A stretch of DNA of 64,000 nt from an uncultured Desulfuromonas sp. (GTDB taxonomy: Bacteria > Desulfobacterota > Desulfuromonadia > Desulfuromonadales > Desulfuromonadaceae), in contig NZ_OY787469.1 of assembly GCF_963678835.1 (NCBI RefSeq), forward strand, positions 3,286,001 through 3,350,000, in the 5' to 3' direction. The position numbers and the translations under genes were made by a program. Under the pieces are notes generated by a model. That model was not told the DNA's origin, did not search any database, and saw nothing but the letters and a program-made list of their open reading frames with translations. Shown piece after piece: positions 1 through 7,147 of this stretch (positions are counted from its first letter, which is position 1; the number at the start of each line of letters is the position of its first letter).

Positions 1-743
1 TTGGCGACGGCGTCATCAAAGGTGCAGGTGAATACCGTGGCGCTCTCGCCGTAGAGGCCCTTTTCAATGTCCGTCACCAGCTGGTTAAACGGGTTGCGCT
101 TGCCGTTATGGCTGGAGATGACCAGGATCTGTCCACCCCAGATGAGCAACGCGGTAGCGGCATTGATAACGCCTTCGACATCGGCATGGAATGCAGCCTC
201 ATCGATAATGACCACGCCCTGCAGGCCACGAATATTGGCTGGGCGGCTGGACAAGGCTACGGCCTGGAAGCCTGAAGCAAAGCGGATACGATAGGCGGTG
301 ATGTTTTTACTGTTGCCTTGTTCGTCCTGGTCGGAGAATAAAAACTCCTCGATACCTGAAATACCGCCGCCCTGGGCTTCGGCGATAACACGGGCAAACT
401 TGGCGCAGTAGCCGATAAACTCCAGGCCTTTTTCTTTGGTGTCGCCGATGTAAAAAACGTTATCGCCACCAGCAGACTTGCGGCTACCGGCGATAATGGT
501 GCCATCCTGAGCCGTGGCAAAGGTGATGCCGGTGCGGCGGCCCTTAGGGCAAGCAAGCAGCTGATATTTAGGCCGACCGAATTCATCTTTCTGATTGCGC
601 AGAGTGATCCATTTGGATTGGTGAATCATCAACACCCCTTCCGCCAAAGGGTCAAACCCTTCGGGGATTTCACGCGCACGCGGCGGGAGTTCATCCCACT
701 CGATAATGCGCTGCGTGCTGCTTAAGGGTGCCAATGCGGCCAT
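1..743 (-). CDS. Mu gp28-like terminase large subunit (N-terminal part)
   Basis: The reading frame is open from the ATG at 743 to the window edge (247 codons). It reads like the ATPase half of a large terminase: a P-loop-like segment CPKGRRTGIT near residue 70 and a Walker B-like VVIIDEAAFH near residue 180. Such proteins drive DNA packaging into the prohead and cut the Mu-type genome by headful. It starts directly after the stop of the gp27-like small subunit (stop 744-746, ATG at 743), the normal Mu order. The C-terminal nuclease domain lies outside the window. Confidence 0.85.
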   Translation of the reverse strand, partial: MAALAPLSSTQRIIEWDELPPRAREIPEGFDPLAEGVLMIHQSKWITLRNQKDEFGRPKYQLLACPKGRRTGITFATAQDGTIIAGSRKSAGGDNVFYIGDTKEKGLEFIGYCAKFARVIAEAQGGGISGIEEFLFSDQDEQGNSKNITAYRIRFASGFQAVALSSRPANIRGLQGVVIIDEAAFHADVEGVINAATALLIWGGQILVISSHNGKRNPFNQLVTDIEKGLYGESATVFTCTFDDAVA

Positions 744-1322
744 TTAGTTCACTCCCAATACTTTGCGCCGCCAGAAGTCGGCTTGTTCTGCTGTCATGCC
801 CTGGGCGCTGGCTTCGTCGCCAACAGCTTTGGCTGCTTCGGCCAATGCTTGCTGACGAATTTCTTTTTCCCGCTCCACATTCAAGTTCGCGGCTTTCTCC
901 AGCCGCATGGTAGTCAATGCCAGGTCTTTGAGCATTCCGGCGACGGCTGGCATGTTCTCGGCGTCGAGTTTCATGTCTGCTGCCGTCAGAGACAGGTCAA
1001 AGCTCAGCGACCGTAGGATCTCGTTGACCAAGTTGCCGATTTTGCCCTGGGGCGCTGCGCCGAGTTTGGCGATCCACATTTCAGCGACCTCGCGTGATTG
1101 CTGGAGGCGTTGGCCGACCTCGCGCATTTGCAGATCGTAGCGATTGACGGCGCTCTTGCTGATCCGACCTTCGTGGCCATCGGCTTCCAGGACAGCGTTG
1201 ATCTTCTCCGTGGCCTGCAGCTGAGTGACGCGTGGATCGCGCAGCAGTTCCTGCAGCTGCTCGCGGATATCGTCGGGCAACCGGTCGATGCTGGATTGCT
1301 GTTTTTTCTTGCGCTCAGCCAT
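744..1322 (-). CDS. Mu gp27-like protein (DUF3486), probable small terminase subunit
   Basis: 192 residues. The start is typical of the DUF3486/gp27 family: basic leader, then IDRLPDDIREQL, a predicted HTH-like region with the conserved RDPRVTQ and SKSAVNRY segments, and a helical rest with REVAEMWIAKLG. The family is thought to recognise phage DNA for packaging together with the gp28 large subunit, which follows without a gap. It lies 3 bp downstream of the gp26-like gene, so the packaging genes are one transcription unit. Confidence 0.85.
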   Translation of the reverse strand: MAERKKKQQSSIDRLPDDIREQLQELLRDPRVTQLQATEKINAVLEADGHEGRISKSAVNRYDLQMREVGQRLQQSREVAEMWIAKLGAAPQGKIGNLVNEILRSLSFDLSLTAADMKLDAENMPAVAGMLKDLALTTMRLEKAANLNVEREKEIRQQALAEAAKAVGDEASAQGMTAEQADFWRRKVLGVN

Positions 1323-1325
1323 TGG

Positions 1326-1625
1326 TTACCTCTGGGGCCGTTGGCGCTCAATGCCGGGAATGACGACGGCACCAGTTGCCGCATCTACACCGCGCTCTGT
1401 AAGCCGAGCCACCCACACACCGACCATACGCGATGTTGTGATAAGGCCTTGTTCTTCGAGCCATGCCAGATCAGACCGGAGGACATCTGCACTGACCTTG
1501 TGACCCATTTTTATTAACCATGACCGCAGCACGGCGTCGTTGTGGCTGTAATCCGGGTCGCTATTCAGCGTCTCGATGATGATCCTGCGCCGGTTTGGTG
1601 CGACAAATTCCGTGTAATCGCTCAT
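1326..1625 (-). CDS. Mu gp26-like protein (VpaChn25_0724 family)
   Basis: 99 residues matching the pattern of the VpaChn25_0724/gp26 phage family: an N-terminal NRRRIIIETL, the central SDPDYSHNDAVLRSWL helices, then DLAWLEEQGLI and ARLTERGVDAATG near the C-terminus. The fold resembles a winged helix. Its role in Mu-like phages is not firmly known; it always sits just before the gp27/gp28 packaging genes, as here. It overlaps the gp25-like gene by 4 bp. Confidence 0.8.
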   Translation of the reverse strand: MSDYTEFVAPNRRRIIIETLNSDPDYSHNDAVLRSWLIKMGHKVSADVLRSDLAWLEEQGLITTSRMVGVWVARLTERGVDAATGAVVIPGIERQRPQR

Positions 1626-1948
1626 CTGTTTCCATTCCCCGTCATTAAAAAGTTCTGGATGTTGTCCAGAGCATTGCCAATACCTTCGAGGCGTCCGTCT
1701 GTTTTGCCGACGACAATTTCCACCTTGCGTAGCCGGACATCAAAATCACTGTGCTGGCTGCAGCCGCTGTTGGCCTCGACTTTAGTCATCCTGTTGCGGA
1801 TGTTTTCGAGCTGGGCGGCGTGTTCGGCAAAGGTTTTAGCTGTGACCTTGCTGCGGTTGCTCCACCAGGTGTATGCCGTGTTGAGCACAACACCGATGGC
1901 AATAATGAGGTTGAGCCAAAACTGCCAGGCTGAGTAGTCAATGGTCAC
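1622..1948 (-). CDS. Mu gp25-like membrane/coiled-coil protein (DUF2730)
   Basis: 108 residues from a GTG start at 1948 that overlaps the TGA stop of the preceding gene (GTGA). One N-terminal transmembrane segment (WQFWLNLIIAIGVVLNTAYTWW) is followed by a helical, probably coiled-coil tail with IRNRMTKVEA and RLRKVEIVV. This layout is the DUF2730 (Mu gp25) family found between the lysis and packaging genes. A longer in-frame start at 1999 exists, but it would overlap the upstream gene by 55 bp. Function unknown. Confidence 0.75.
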   Translation of the reverse strand: MTIDYSAWQFWLNLIIAIGVVLNTAYTWWSNRSKVTAKTFAEHAAQLENIRNRMTKVEANSGCSQHSDFDVRLRKVEIVVGKTDGRLEGIGNALDNIQNFLMTGNGNR

Positions 1949-2157
1949 AATGGTCTCCAGTGTTCGTAAATTTCCTGACAGTCCCGGCAACGTTTGCAAC
2001 CGGGGATGGCTTTGCGTCGTGCTGCCGGGATAGGCTCTTCACAATCAATGCAGTGGGTGCGGCTTTCGGTTGCTGCCTGGGTCTTGCGTTGATGCGCGAA
2101 CAGGGCATCGGCCTGCAGTTGCTCGTTGATGCGCTGGGCGCGGTCGATGTCATCCAT
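1945..2157 (-). CDS. TraR/DksA-family zinc-finger protein
   Basis: 70 residues from ATG 2157. The N-terminal MDDIDRAQRINEQ helix is followed by a four-cysteine zinc finger: HCIDCEEPIP, then CKRCRDCQEIYE. Short TraR-like proteins bind the secondary channel of RNA polymerase and imitate DksA plus ppGpp. In Mu-like phages a TraR gene is common between lysis and gp25. The ORF can be extended upstream by 25 codons, but homologues begin with MD-D-DRAQ. Overlaps the lipoprotein gene by 8 bp. Confidence 0.85.
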   Translation of the reverse strand: MDDIDRAQRINEQLQADALFAHQRKTQAATESRTHCIDCEEPIPAARRKAIPGCKRCRDCQEIYEHWRPL

Positions 2158-2635
2158 TGCTGCTGCTGGCTCCGGTTGCCAGTGCAATGGCGGCGATTTG
2201 CTGCATGAGTGCGGCACCGTCTGTGGTGACAACTTCCGGCAATTCGTAGCCTCGCACGGTGAGATAAACCCGGACTCCGGCGCGTAATGACGACAGCAGC
2301 CCGATAATGGCTGTGCGCGATGTGGCGCTTAGATCGGTGCGCTGGGCAAGGATGGTTTCGACTTGGTCACCAATAACTGTCAGGGTGACGGTTTTACCCT
2401 GTGGCCATTCTTTTGCAGCTTCGGTGGCGACTTCGGCGACCAGGTCAGCATATTCCTGGTGCTTTTCCAGGGTGATCTCAACCGCCGGAATCAGTGCGGC
2501 GCTGATGGCGTCTGCAACGATGGCGGATGTTTCAGAGTTGGCCAGGTCGGTTGTTTTGCTGGTGCCGCTGCAGCCGCAGACAAAGACGGCGACTGCGCTA
2601 ATCAGAGCACCCAGAACGAGAAGTGTTTTTTTCAT
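2150..2635 (-). CDS. Prophage lipoprotein in the lysis cassette
   Basis: 161 residues with a lipoprotein signal (MKKTLLVLGALISAVAVFV) and a lipobox-like VCGC, so it is probably lipid-anchored at Cys22. The mature part is helical and Ala/Thr-rich and has no motif I recognise. It follows the endolysin and an NlpC/P60-like enzyme with 4-bp overlaps, so a role in lysis or outer-membrane disruption (spanin-like) is possible by position only. Confidence 0.65.
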   Translation of the reverse strand: MKKTLLVLGALISAVAVFVCGCSGTSKTTDLANSETSAIVADAISAALIPAVEITLEKHQEYADLVAEVATEAAKEWPQGKTVTLTVIGDQVETILAQRTDLSATSRTAIIGLLSSLRAGVRVYLTVRGYELPEVVTTDGAALMQQIAAIALATGASSSNG

Positions 2636-3156
2636 TGTTCCTCCGGTGTGATGGTGTGGATCGGGTCACAGGCGTTAACGATTTCGCCGGGATCTGCGGT
2701 GGTCGGCAGGGTGTATCCGGTAGCGGCCCAGCACTCCTGGACGAACGTGGAGCACACTTTTTGCCGCACCGGGATCTTCAGGCCGGTCTTTTGGCTGAGC
2801 CACACTTTGACAAGGCTCAGCCAGCCATACCAGCGGCTGACCACTGAACTGTTACGGTAGCAGCGGGCCGCTGCGGCCACGGCGTTTGGATTGTTAAGGA
2901 CACGCTCTGGAGCACGACAGAAACGCAGGTTTTGTTTTTGGCGACGACGCACCCACTCACTGGCAGGCAGGATCTGGAAGCCGGTGCCCTCGACAAACTC
3001 ATAAGCAAATAGGCCGGATGTTTCCTGGACCAGCAGTGCCACGTGGCTGTAGGACTCGCCAGTCAACGCACGGATGATGCGCCCGGCAATGCCGGTGCCT
3101 TTGACGGCGAGCACGTCACCGGTGACGGCTCTGATGCGGAGATCTGCGTAGGTCAT
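2632..3156 (-). CDS. Permuted NlpC/P60-like (YiiX/DUF830 type) cysteine hydrolase
   Basis: 174 residues. The start GDVLAVKGTGIAGRIIRALTG and SHVALLVQ (catalytic His first) followed late by CSTFVQECW (catalytic Cys) is the order of the circularly permuted papain-like YiiX family. Members cleave amide or ester bonds in peptidoglycan or lipids. It has no signal peptide. It overlaps both the endolysin and the lipoprotein by 4 bp, which places it in the lysis cassette. Whether it cuts peptide bridges in the wall is inferred. Confidence 0.75.
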   Translation of the reverse strand: MTYADLRIRAVTGDVLAVKGTGIAGRIIRALTGESYSHVALLVQETSGLFAYEFVEGTGFQILPASEWVRRRQKQNLRFCRAPERVLNNPNAVAAAARCYRNSSVVSRWYGWLSLVKVWLSQKTGLKIPVRQKVCSTFVQECWAATGYTLPTTADPGEIVNACDPIHTITPEEQ

Positions 3157-3716
3157 GCGTCACCTTCCAATCGTTCGAGCCAGCCGGGCAAATAGAGCGG
3201 CTTTTTCTGGCGGATGTAGTGCTGATAGGCTTCGCCCTTGAGCGCCATGAGCAGGGCTGTTTTGTAGGGGCAGATGTTGATGGCTTCAATGGTGATCGGG
3301 CCGATGATGCCGTCAACTGCGAGCGGTCCGCGCTGGAAAAGGCGCGCCATGGCCTGCCGCCACTTGTTGCGGCGGACTGCTTTGACGTCGCCACCGCACA
3401 CCTGGTTGATGGCGCGTTGCAGAAGCTTGATGGCACGGCGTTGGCCGGTATTGACGGCGAGGTCAAATGTTTTAGCCGCCAAGTCGTGGGCACTGCTTTG
3501 ATCTGCAATGCGGTTTATGCGCGGCAGGTGGTAGTAGTCGCGGTAGTAGATACGTACGGCATCTTCAATCGTCAGGTTTTTGATATCCAAATCTGGATAG
3601 GATCTTTTACTGATGCCGTATTTTGTCTCGCCGCCGGGATCAGCAGGATCGAAGGTATAGCCACCTTCAAACTGCAGGGTGTAGGCTGCGATGCGTTCAA
3701 ATACTGGTGTGATCAT
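3153..3716 (-). CDS. Endolysin, glycoside hydrolase family 108 (ZliS-like)
   Basis: 187 residues from ATG 3716; GGAG lies 9 bases upstream. A second ATG (3722) and a TTG (3731) are in frame. The N-terminus FERIAAYTLQFEGGYTFDPADPGGETKYGIS carries the catalytic Glu of GH108 lysozymes (EGGY). The C-terminal part, around GPLAVDGIIGPITIEAIN, is the peptidoglycan-binding-3 domain usual in this family. It cleaves the glycan backbone at lysis. No signal peptide is visible, so a holin or the neighbouring genes must release it. First gene of the late block after the terminator at 3905. Confidence 0.9.
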   Translation of the reverse strand: MITPVFERIAAYTLQFEGGYTFDPADPGGETKYGISKRSYPDLDIKNLTIEDAVRIYYRDYYHLPRINRIADQSSAHDLAAKTFDLAVNTGQRRAIKLLQRAINQVCGGDVKAVRRNKWRQAMARLFQRGPLAVDGIIGPITIEAINICPYKTALLMALKGEAYQHYIRQKKPLYLPGWLERLEGDA

Positions 3717-3776
3717 CCCCATAGGCTCCAATCAATGCACAAATGGCCGACGGTGGTCGGCTGGTGCGTTTAAGTG

Positions 3777-3799
3777 GCGGGGCTGACAGTCAGCCCCGC
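3777..3799. repeat. Perfect 10-bp hairpin upstream of the endolysin
   Basis: GCGGGGCTGA and TCAGCCCCGC are separated by CAG. The stem is followed by neither a clear U-tract nor a start codon. It may be a regulator site or a stabilising 5' hairpin of the late transcript. Confidence 0.6.
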
Positions 3800-3904
3800 G
3801 CAATCAGGAGAACAGTACGAATGGCACGATCCGCGCTGTGTTATGGTGACAATCTATTGGAATTGCGTATTTTTTACGTGGAAGGTTTACCGTGATTTAC
3901 CGGC

Positions 3905-3936
3905 AAATAAAAAGCCCCGCCGGGTGGCAGGGCTTT
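3905..3936 (-). terminator. Intrinsic terminator ending the middle operon
   Basis: On the minus strand, AAAGCCC and GGGGCTTT form a GC-rich stem around CACCC and are followed by TTATTT. It lies just after the stop of the 57-codon gene at 3946. Confidence 0.75.
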
Positions 3937-3945
3937 GGATTGTGC

Positions 3946-4119
3946 TTACTCGTTTGTTATTTTGCGGCGCATCGGCCTATAGAGTGTTGATGAATAAGGG
4001 GTATACACTTTATCATTTGTCGCTCTTACTGTCATCCACCCTTGCCCCATGGAACATTCATCGCCTGCCATTATCAGCTCTCCATCGGTCAATAACCGAT
4101 ATTTTTCAACATTTTTCAT
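3946..4119 (-). CDS. Small prophage protein (57 aa)
   Basis: 57 codons, ATG at 4119, with AGAGGTG seven bases upstream. The sequence begins MKNVEKYRLLTDGELIMAGDE and contains GQGWMTVRAT, a pattern I know from small phage proteins of unknown function (YR-L-GE-I--GDE then a W). It overlaps the upstream gene's stop by 4 bp and is the last gene before the terminator at 3905, so it ends the middle operon. Confidence 0.65.
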   Translation of the reverse strand: MKNVEKYRLLTDGELIMAGDECSMGQGWMTVRATNDKVYTPYSSTLYRPMRRKITNE

Positions 4120-4505
4120 TGCTGCACCTCTTTAGTTTTGGTTGGAAAATTACTTATTGTCCAGACTCTAATACCATAGGGTGCAGCAGTTTTCATCAGT
4201 CGTTTGAGGTGGCGTTCGTCGCTTTGCTTTTCAAGTATAAGTACAATTCCCGGCAGTCGTTTAGTCTCAACCGCGTAGTACAAAGATTGCCCGATGGCCT
4301 CCGCCCACTTATTTGAAAAATCAAACTCAATGGCATAGCTTTCGGTAAGACAATCAACTCTTGTCCCATCATGAAGACGGTATTCCATAACGCCACCTAC
4401 CGCATCACACCATTCTTTCTGGTATTCACGTTCTAGTCGCTTGTGTTTTGCAGCGGATACAACTGGCATTAGGATAATTAGAAATAGGAAAATTATTACC
4501 CTCAA
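4116..4505 (-). CDS. Secreted prophage protein with possible endonuclease-like core
   Basis: 129 residues. A signal peptide (MRVIIFLFLIILMPVVSAA) precedes a conserved block: EWCDAVGGVMEYRLHDGTRVDC, then YAIEFDFSNKWAEAIGQSLYYA and PGIVLIL. The E-x-D-F...K-W-EAIGQ arrangement with a following beta strand resembles PD-(D/E)XK nuclease folds, but I see no full catalytic set. Two cysteines (33 and 52) could form a disulfide after export. It overlaps the HTH gene upstream by 4 bp. Function unknown. Confidence 0.6.
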   Translation of the reverse strand: MRVIIFLFLIILMPVVSAAKHKRLEREYQKEWCDAVGGVMEYRLHDGTRVDCLTESYAIEFDFSNKWAEAIGQSLYYAVETKRLPGIVLILEKQSDERHLKRLMKTAAPYGIRVWTISNFPTKTKEVQQ

Positions 4506-4816
4506 AACATCTCCATCTGATTAGGATTTGGCGCATTGATCCGCTCATAAGTACGGTTGCGGCACAACCAGTCTACCAGATCAGGATAAGGGACGCGCCT
4601 TTCATTGCGCAGGGTGACACTGTCCAGCGTAAATGGCAAAACGGGCTTTCCTGTCTCTTGGTCGATCTCGTGCTCATTGAGCATACGACGGAAGGTTTTT
4701 TCAGACCGGATATTGAGCAGGCGGCGCACCTCTGCAGGCTGGTAGGTTGCGCGGATCGGCAACCCTTCCAGGTCCAGCAGCGTATTCAATTTTTCGGTGG
4801 CCTGTTCTTTGGTCAT
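4502..4816 (-). CDS. HTH/excisionase-like DNA-binding protein
   Basis: 104 residues. The central part (ATYQPAEVRRLLNIRSEKTFRRML) looks like a MerR/excisionase-type winged helix, followed by a wing and a tail with VPYPDLVDWLCRN. It lies where Mu carries its middle/late activators (mor, C), so a role in switching on late genes is possible by position, but the sequence is not visibly Mor-like. It overlaps both neighbours by 4 bp. Confidence 0.6.
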   Translation of the reverse strand: MTKEQATEKLNTLLDLEGLPIRATYQPAEVRRLLNIRSEKTFRRMLNEHEIDQETGKPVLPFTLDSVTLRNERRVPYPDLVDWLCRNRTYERINAPNPNQMEMF

Positions 4817-5601
4817 TTCTGCATATTCCTAAAAAATTCTTTTCCTTTTTCGCGGTCATCGTCTGACAGATCATGATTGATCTGATCGCGTTCCGGGCGG
4901 CGCGGGAGCCGGGCGTAGAGATCCTTCGGCTCCGGCCATTTATCTGTCTCGTTTAAAAGCCGTTTAAATGCCTCTTCAATGCGGTGGCTATCAACCTCGG
5001 CGATGGTCACTTTTTTGTCGATGAGGTACGCCTCCCACAACCCTGCGGTGATAGTAATGGTGTCAGCGGCTGGCGCGCCTTCTCGGCAGAGGCCGATGAG
5101 CGTGGCAAATCCACTCCCGATACATAGGCGCAGCCAGTTAAAGTCTGTTTCTTCCATCCATTTTGTCAGCGCGTGTATTGCGTGAGCACGCTTACTAGAT
5201 GTTTTCAGCTTATTCAGCCCGAGCGGGTCAGCTACAGGCTGGCTTGTTGATGGCGGCGTGATAGCCACGGTGGCGAGCACCTGTTTGAGGTAATTGTGGT
5301 TTTTAAGTGGCCGATCATCGCCAGCCTGGCGCTTGTTGTGGATCGCCTCGACGGTTTGGTGCATGGCGACGGCGAGCTGGTGCGGATCGGCTTCGAGTTC
5401 AAGGACTTCTTTGACCAGCGCAAGTGACCTGGTGTTTTTCAGGGCGCGTGTCGGTGAGCGAAATAGGCCGAGGTAATGCACGAGCGGTTTAAACAGCGGT
5501 CCTGTCTCGGCGAGTGTCACGAGCAGCTCCAGGCCTGCTTCGTCACTGACGTAGGCTTCGAGGCTGTTTTGGCTATGGCAGACGGGGCAACGGAGATTCA
5601 T
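4813..5601 (-). CDS. Prophage protein with N-terminal zinc-ribbon half
   Basis: 262 residues. The N-terminus LRCPVCHSQNSLEAYVSDEAG has one CxxC pair; the rest is helical, with GLFRSPTRALKN and a C-terminal stretch RIEEAFKRLLNETDKWPEPKDL, followed by an acidic/basic tail. The C-terminal third resembles the helix that in phage replication accessory proteins precedes a DnaC-like partner, but I would not name a function. It starts the transcription unit that ends at 3905; the gene on its right is on the other strand. Confidence 0.55.
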   Translation of the reverse strand: MNLRCPVCHSQNSLEAYVSDEAGLELLVTLAETGPLFKPLVHYLGLFRSPTRALKNTRSLALVKEVLELEADPHQLAVAMHQTVEAIHNKRQAGDDRPLKNHNYLKQVLATVAITPPSTSQPVADPLGLNKLKTSSKRAHAIHALTKWMEETDFNWLRLCIGSGFATLIGLCREGAPAADTITITAGLWEAYLIDKKVTIAEVDSHRIEEAFKRLLNETDKWPEPKDLYARLPRRPERDQINHDLSDDDREKGKEFFRNMQK

Positions 5602-5634
5602 TTTATTCTCGTTTTCACCTGATATACTTTGTTT

Positions 5635-5928
5635 ATGTTCACAATGTCTCTACAAACAACAGAAGTGCTCTGCGAGATTGAAACCCTCGCTAAAAAATTG
5701 AGGATCAATCTTGATCAGTGCCGGAAAGCTCCAATCCCGCTTGATAAAGACGCGGTACTTGATGCCCTGTGCTTTGGGCGATTCGATCTTCTTGGCCCTG
5801 ATGACATCGCCTGGATCGGCTATCGCCTAAAAACAACCAGAGACAAGTTCAGTCCGGATGATCCGCAGACGCCTGTAGAATTTGAATTTTCGGAGCATGG
5901 CTACCTTCCTGTTCTATTAGGATTGTGA
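5635..5928 (+). CDS. Hypothetical prophage protein on the opposite strand
   Basis: About 97 residues; starts at 5635 (ATG) or 5644 (ATG), neither with a clear ribosome-binding site. The sequence (CEIETLAKKLRINLDQCRKAPIPLDKDAVLDALCFGRFDLLGPDDIAWIGYRL) is compositionally normal and protein-like. It is divergent from the gene at 4813-5601 and overlaps the 3' end of the XRE gene (5849-6223) by 80 bp tail to tail. It is the only plus-strand gene inside the lytic block; real but not certain. Confidence 0.45.
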   Translation: MFTMSLQTTEVLCEIETLAKKLRINLDQCRKAPIPLDKDAVLDALCFGRFDLLGPDDIAWIGYRLKTTRDKFSPDDPQTPVEFEFSEHGYLPVLLGL

Positions 5929-6223
5929 TCTTAGCGACCCCCTGTTTTACAGGAAGATCAACAGAGTCATCCTCTCCAATAAATGGCTTTCCTTGGCCGG
6001 TAATCAGCCAATTGACGTTGACGCCATAGGTAGTCACCAGATGCCCGACACTTAAAAGGCCCGGCTCCGATTTTCCAGCTTCCCAAACCTGAAAAGCCTG
6101 CTGATGCTTCAAATTTAACTCTTTTGCTAGCTGCCGTTGTGACAAGCCGAGACATTCTTGACGCAGATATTTAAGGCGTTGAGAAAATTCAAGAAGTCCT
6201 TGTTTTTTCGTGTCATCTTTCAT
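5849..6223 (-). CDS. XRE-family HTH regulator
   Basis: 124 residues from ATG 6223, which overlaps the gemA stop (ATGA). The N-terminal half is a standard XRE helix-turn-helix: RLKYLRQECLGLSQRQLAKELNLKHQQAFQVWEAGKSEPG, then VGHLVTTYGVNVNWLITGQGKPF. The C-terminal tail has no recognised domain. Placed at the end of the early/middle operon, it is a candidate for the early-to-late switch. Confidence 0.8.
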   Translation of the reverse strand: MKDDTKKQGLLEFSQRLKYLRQECLGLSQRQLAKELNLKHQQAFQVWEAGKSEPGLLSVGHLVTTYGVNVNWLITGQGKPFIGEDDSVDLPVKQGVAKITILIEQEGSHAPKIQILQASADHPD

Positions 6224-6642
6224 TTCAGATCCCAACCTTTCTTCTCGCCTTCTTTTTGCAAGGCGCTGATGATGCCGCGCAGATCAGCTGGTCTGCTGTG
6301 CAAAAACCGCACGGAATCAACGTCGTACATATGCTTTGCCATGGCGTCGGCGTAGCTCCAGGGCTTTTTACCGGCGGCGAGCATAGCCCCGATTTTGGCG
6401 AGCCTGCGTCCACCGCTGGTCTTTTTGTCCATGTTGTTTGGCTTGCGTTTTGGCCGCTTTGGCTGCCAGCCGAGTGATTCAAAGTGTTTGAGCAAATCGT
6501 CTTTTTCGCGCTTAAGCAGGTGTTTACTACTGTCAGTGCGGCCATTGCTGATCATGAGGATGGCGTCACGGTAGGTGTCGTCATCGAGAGCCAGGTCTTT
6601 TTTGGCGATGTGGATCTTCTGCAGCATGGGATCTTGTGGCAT
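6220..6642 (-). CDS. gemA: GemA-like regulatory protein (Mu gp16, DUF1018)
   Basis: 140 residues. It has the family's opening KIHIAKKDLALDDDTYRDAI and the late segment ADLRGIISALQKEG, both typical of DUF1018. GemA modulates host gene expression and DNA topology in Mu; the biochemical activity is not settled. It sits after the small accessory genes and directly before the XRE regulator, close to its place in Mu. Confidence 0.85.
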   Translation of the reverse strand: MPQDPMLQKIHIAKKDLALDDDTYRDAILMISNGRTDSSKHLLKREKDDLLKHFESLGWQPKRPKRKPNNMDKKTSGGRRLAKIGAMLAAGKKPWSYADAMAKHMYDVDSVRFLHSRPADLRGIISALQKEGEKKGWDLK

Positions 6643-6644
6643 GG

Positions 6645-6833
6645 CTATTCTCCGATCTCTGCAATGGTGACAGCAACGTCCGGGCAGTGTTCGAGGCGCT
6701 GATATTGGCGCAGTGGCATGGCAACGCTGGCGCTGATCCGCACGTGGGCGATGTCGTTGCCGACGTCAATGCGGTTCAGGCTCATGATGGCTCTGGCCTG
6801 CTGCGGGAATGTTTGTTCTGGTTTCTTTGCCAT
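6645..6833 (-). CDS. Small prophage protein (62 aa)
   Basis: 62 residues from ATG 6833, with GAGAA upstream. The sequence has MAKKPEQTFPQQARAIMSLNRIDVGNDIAHVRISASVAMPLRQYQRLEHCPDVAV in order, probably a small beta-strand protein. No family recognised. It ends 2 bp before gemA and overlaps the upstream gene's 3' end. Confidence 0.55.
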   Translation of the reverse strand: MAKKPEQTFPQQARAIMSLNRIDVGNDIAHVRISASVAMPLRQYQRLEHCPDVAVTIAEIGE

Positions 6834-6978
6834 GGTTCTCATCCTTTTTGCACCGGCACGGCCTGCCGTGCCAGACTTGATCTACTGAGCATTGCGGTGT
6901 GTGGCCTTCGGCCTGGAGCTGGAGCATTTCGGCCAGCTCTGTGGCGTAGATGCCGCCGTCAGGAGTGTTCTTTGTCAA
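6766..6978 (-). CDS. Small cysteine-containing prophage protein
   Basis: 70 residues from a TTG start at 6978 that lies inside the end of the upstream gene. The N-terminal half (GGIYATELAEMLQLQAEGHTPQC...GRPCRCKK) looks like a protein; the C-terminal 23 residues overlap the next gene in another frame and look random. No ATG is available. It may be real with translational coupling, or a remnant. Confidence 0.4.
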   Translation of the reverse strand: MTKNTPDGGIYATELAEMLQLQAEGHTPQCSVDQVWHGRPCRCKKDENHGKETRTNIPAAGQSHHEPEPH

Positions 6979-7147
6979 TTTTTTCTCGATAGCATTGGGT
7001 AGACATCTTCTTTTTGCACTGTTTGCAATTAACGTCTCTTTCCAGTCTGGTCAAAAATGGTGGATCGTATCGTCCACACAGAGCCCAGCAGTCTCCTATG
7101 ACGGAATGGCGCGGTTTTGATTCGTCAATCATGTGGATTGTTGGCAT
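6959..7147 (-). CDS. Small zinc-ribbon-like prophage protein
   Basis: 62 residues. It has Cys20, Cys24 and a CKQCKKK pair, so it may bind one metal. The ATG at 7147 shares its A with the stop of the NrdD-like gene (TAATG), a sign of coupled translation. No family recognised. Confidence 0.6.
   Translation of the reverse strand: MPTIHMIDESKPRHSVIGDCWALCGRYDPPFLTRLERDVNCKQCKKKMSTQCYREKIDKEHS

Larger units (their letters stand above)
3717..3945. other. Non-coding boundary between middle and late prophage genes
   Basis: This 229-bp stretch holds a perfect hairpin (3777-3799) and an intrinsic terminator (3905-3936) and carries no convincing gene. It separates the regulatory genes on the right from the lysis and packaging genes on the left. 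In Mu the corresponding gap holds the activator-dependent late promoter, so a late promoter is expected here; I could not identify its boxes. Confidence 0.5.

Noticed and set aside
3774-4316. 180-codon plus-strand frame
   Set aside because: It crosses a terminator and two better-supported minus-strand genes, has no RBS and no protein-like features.
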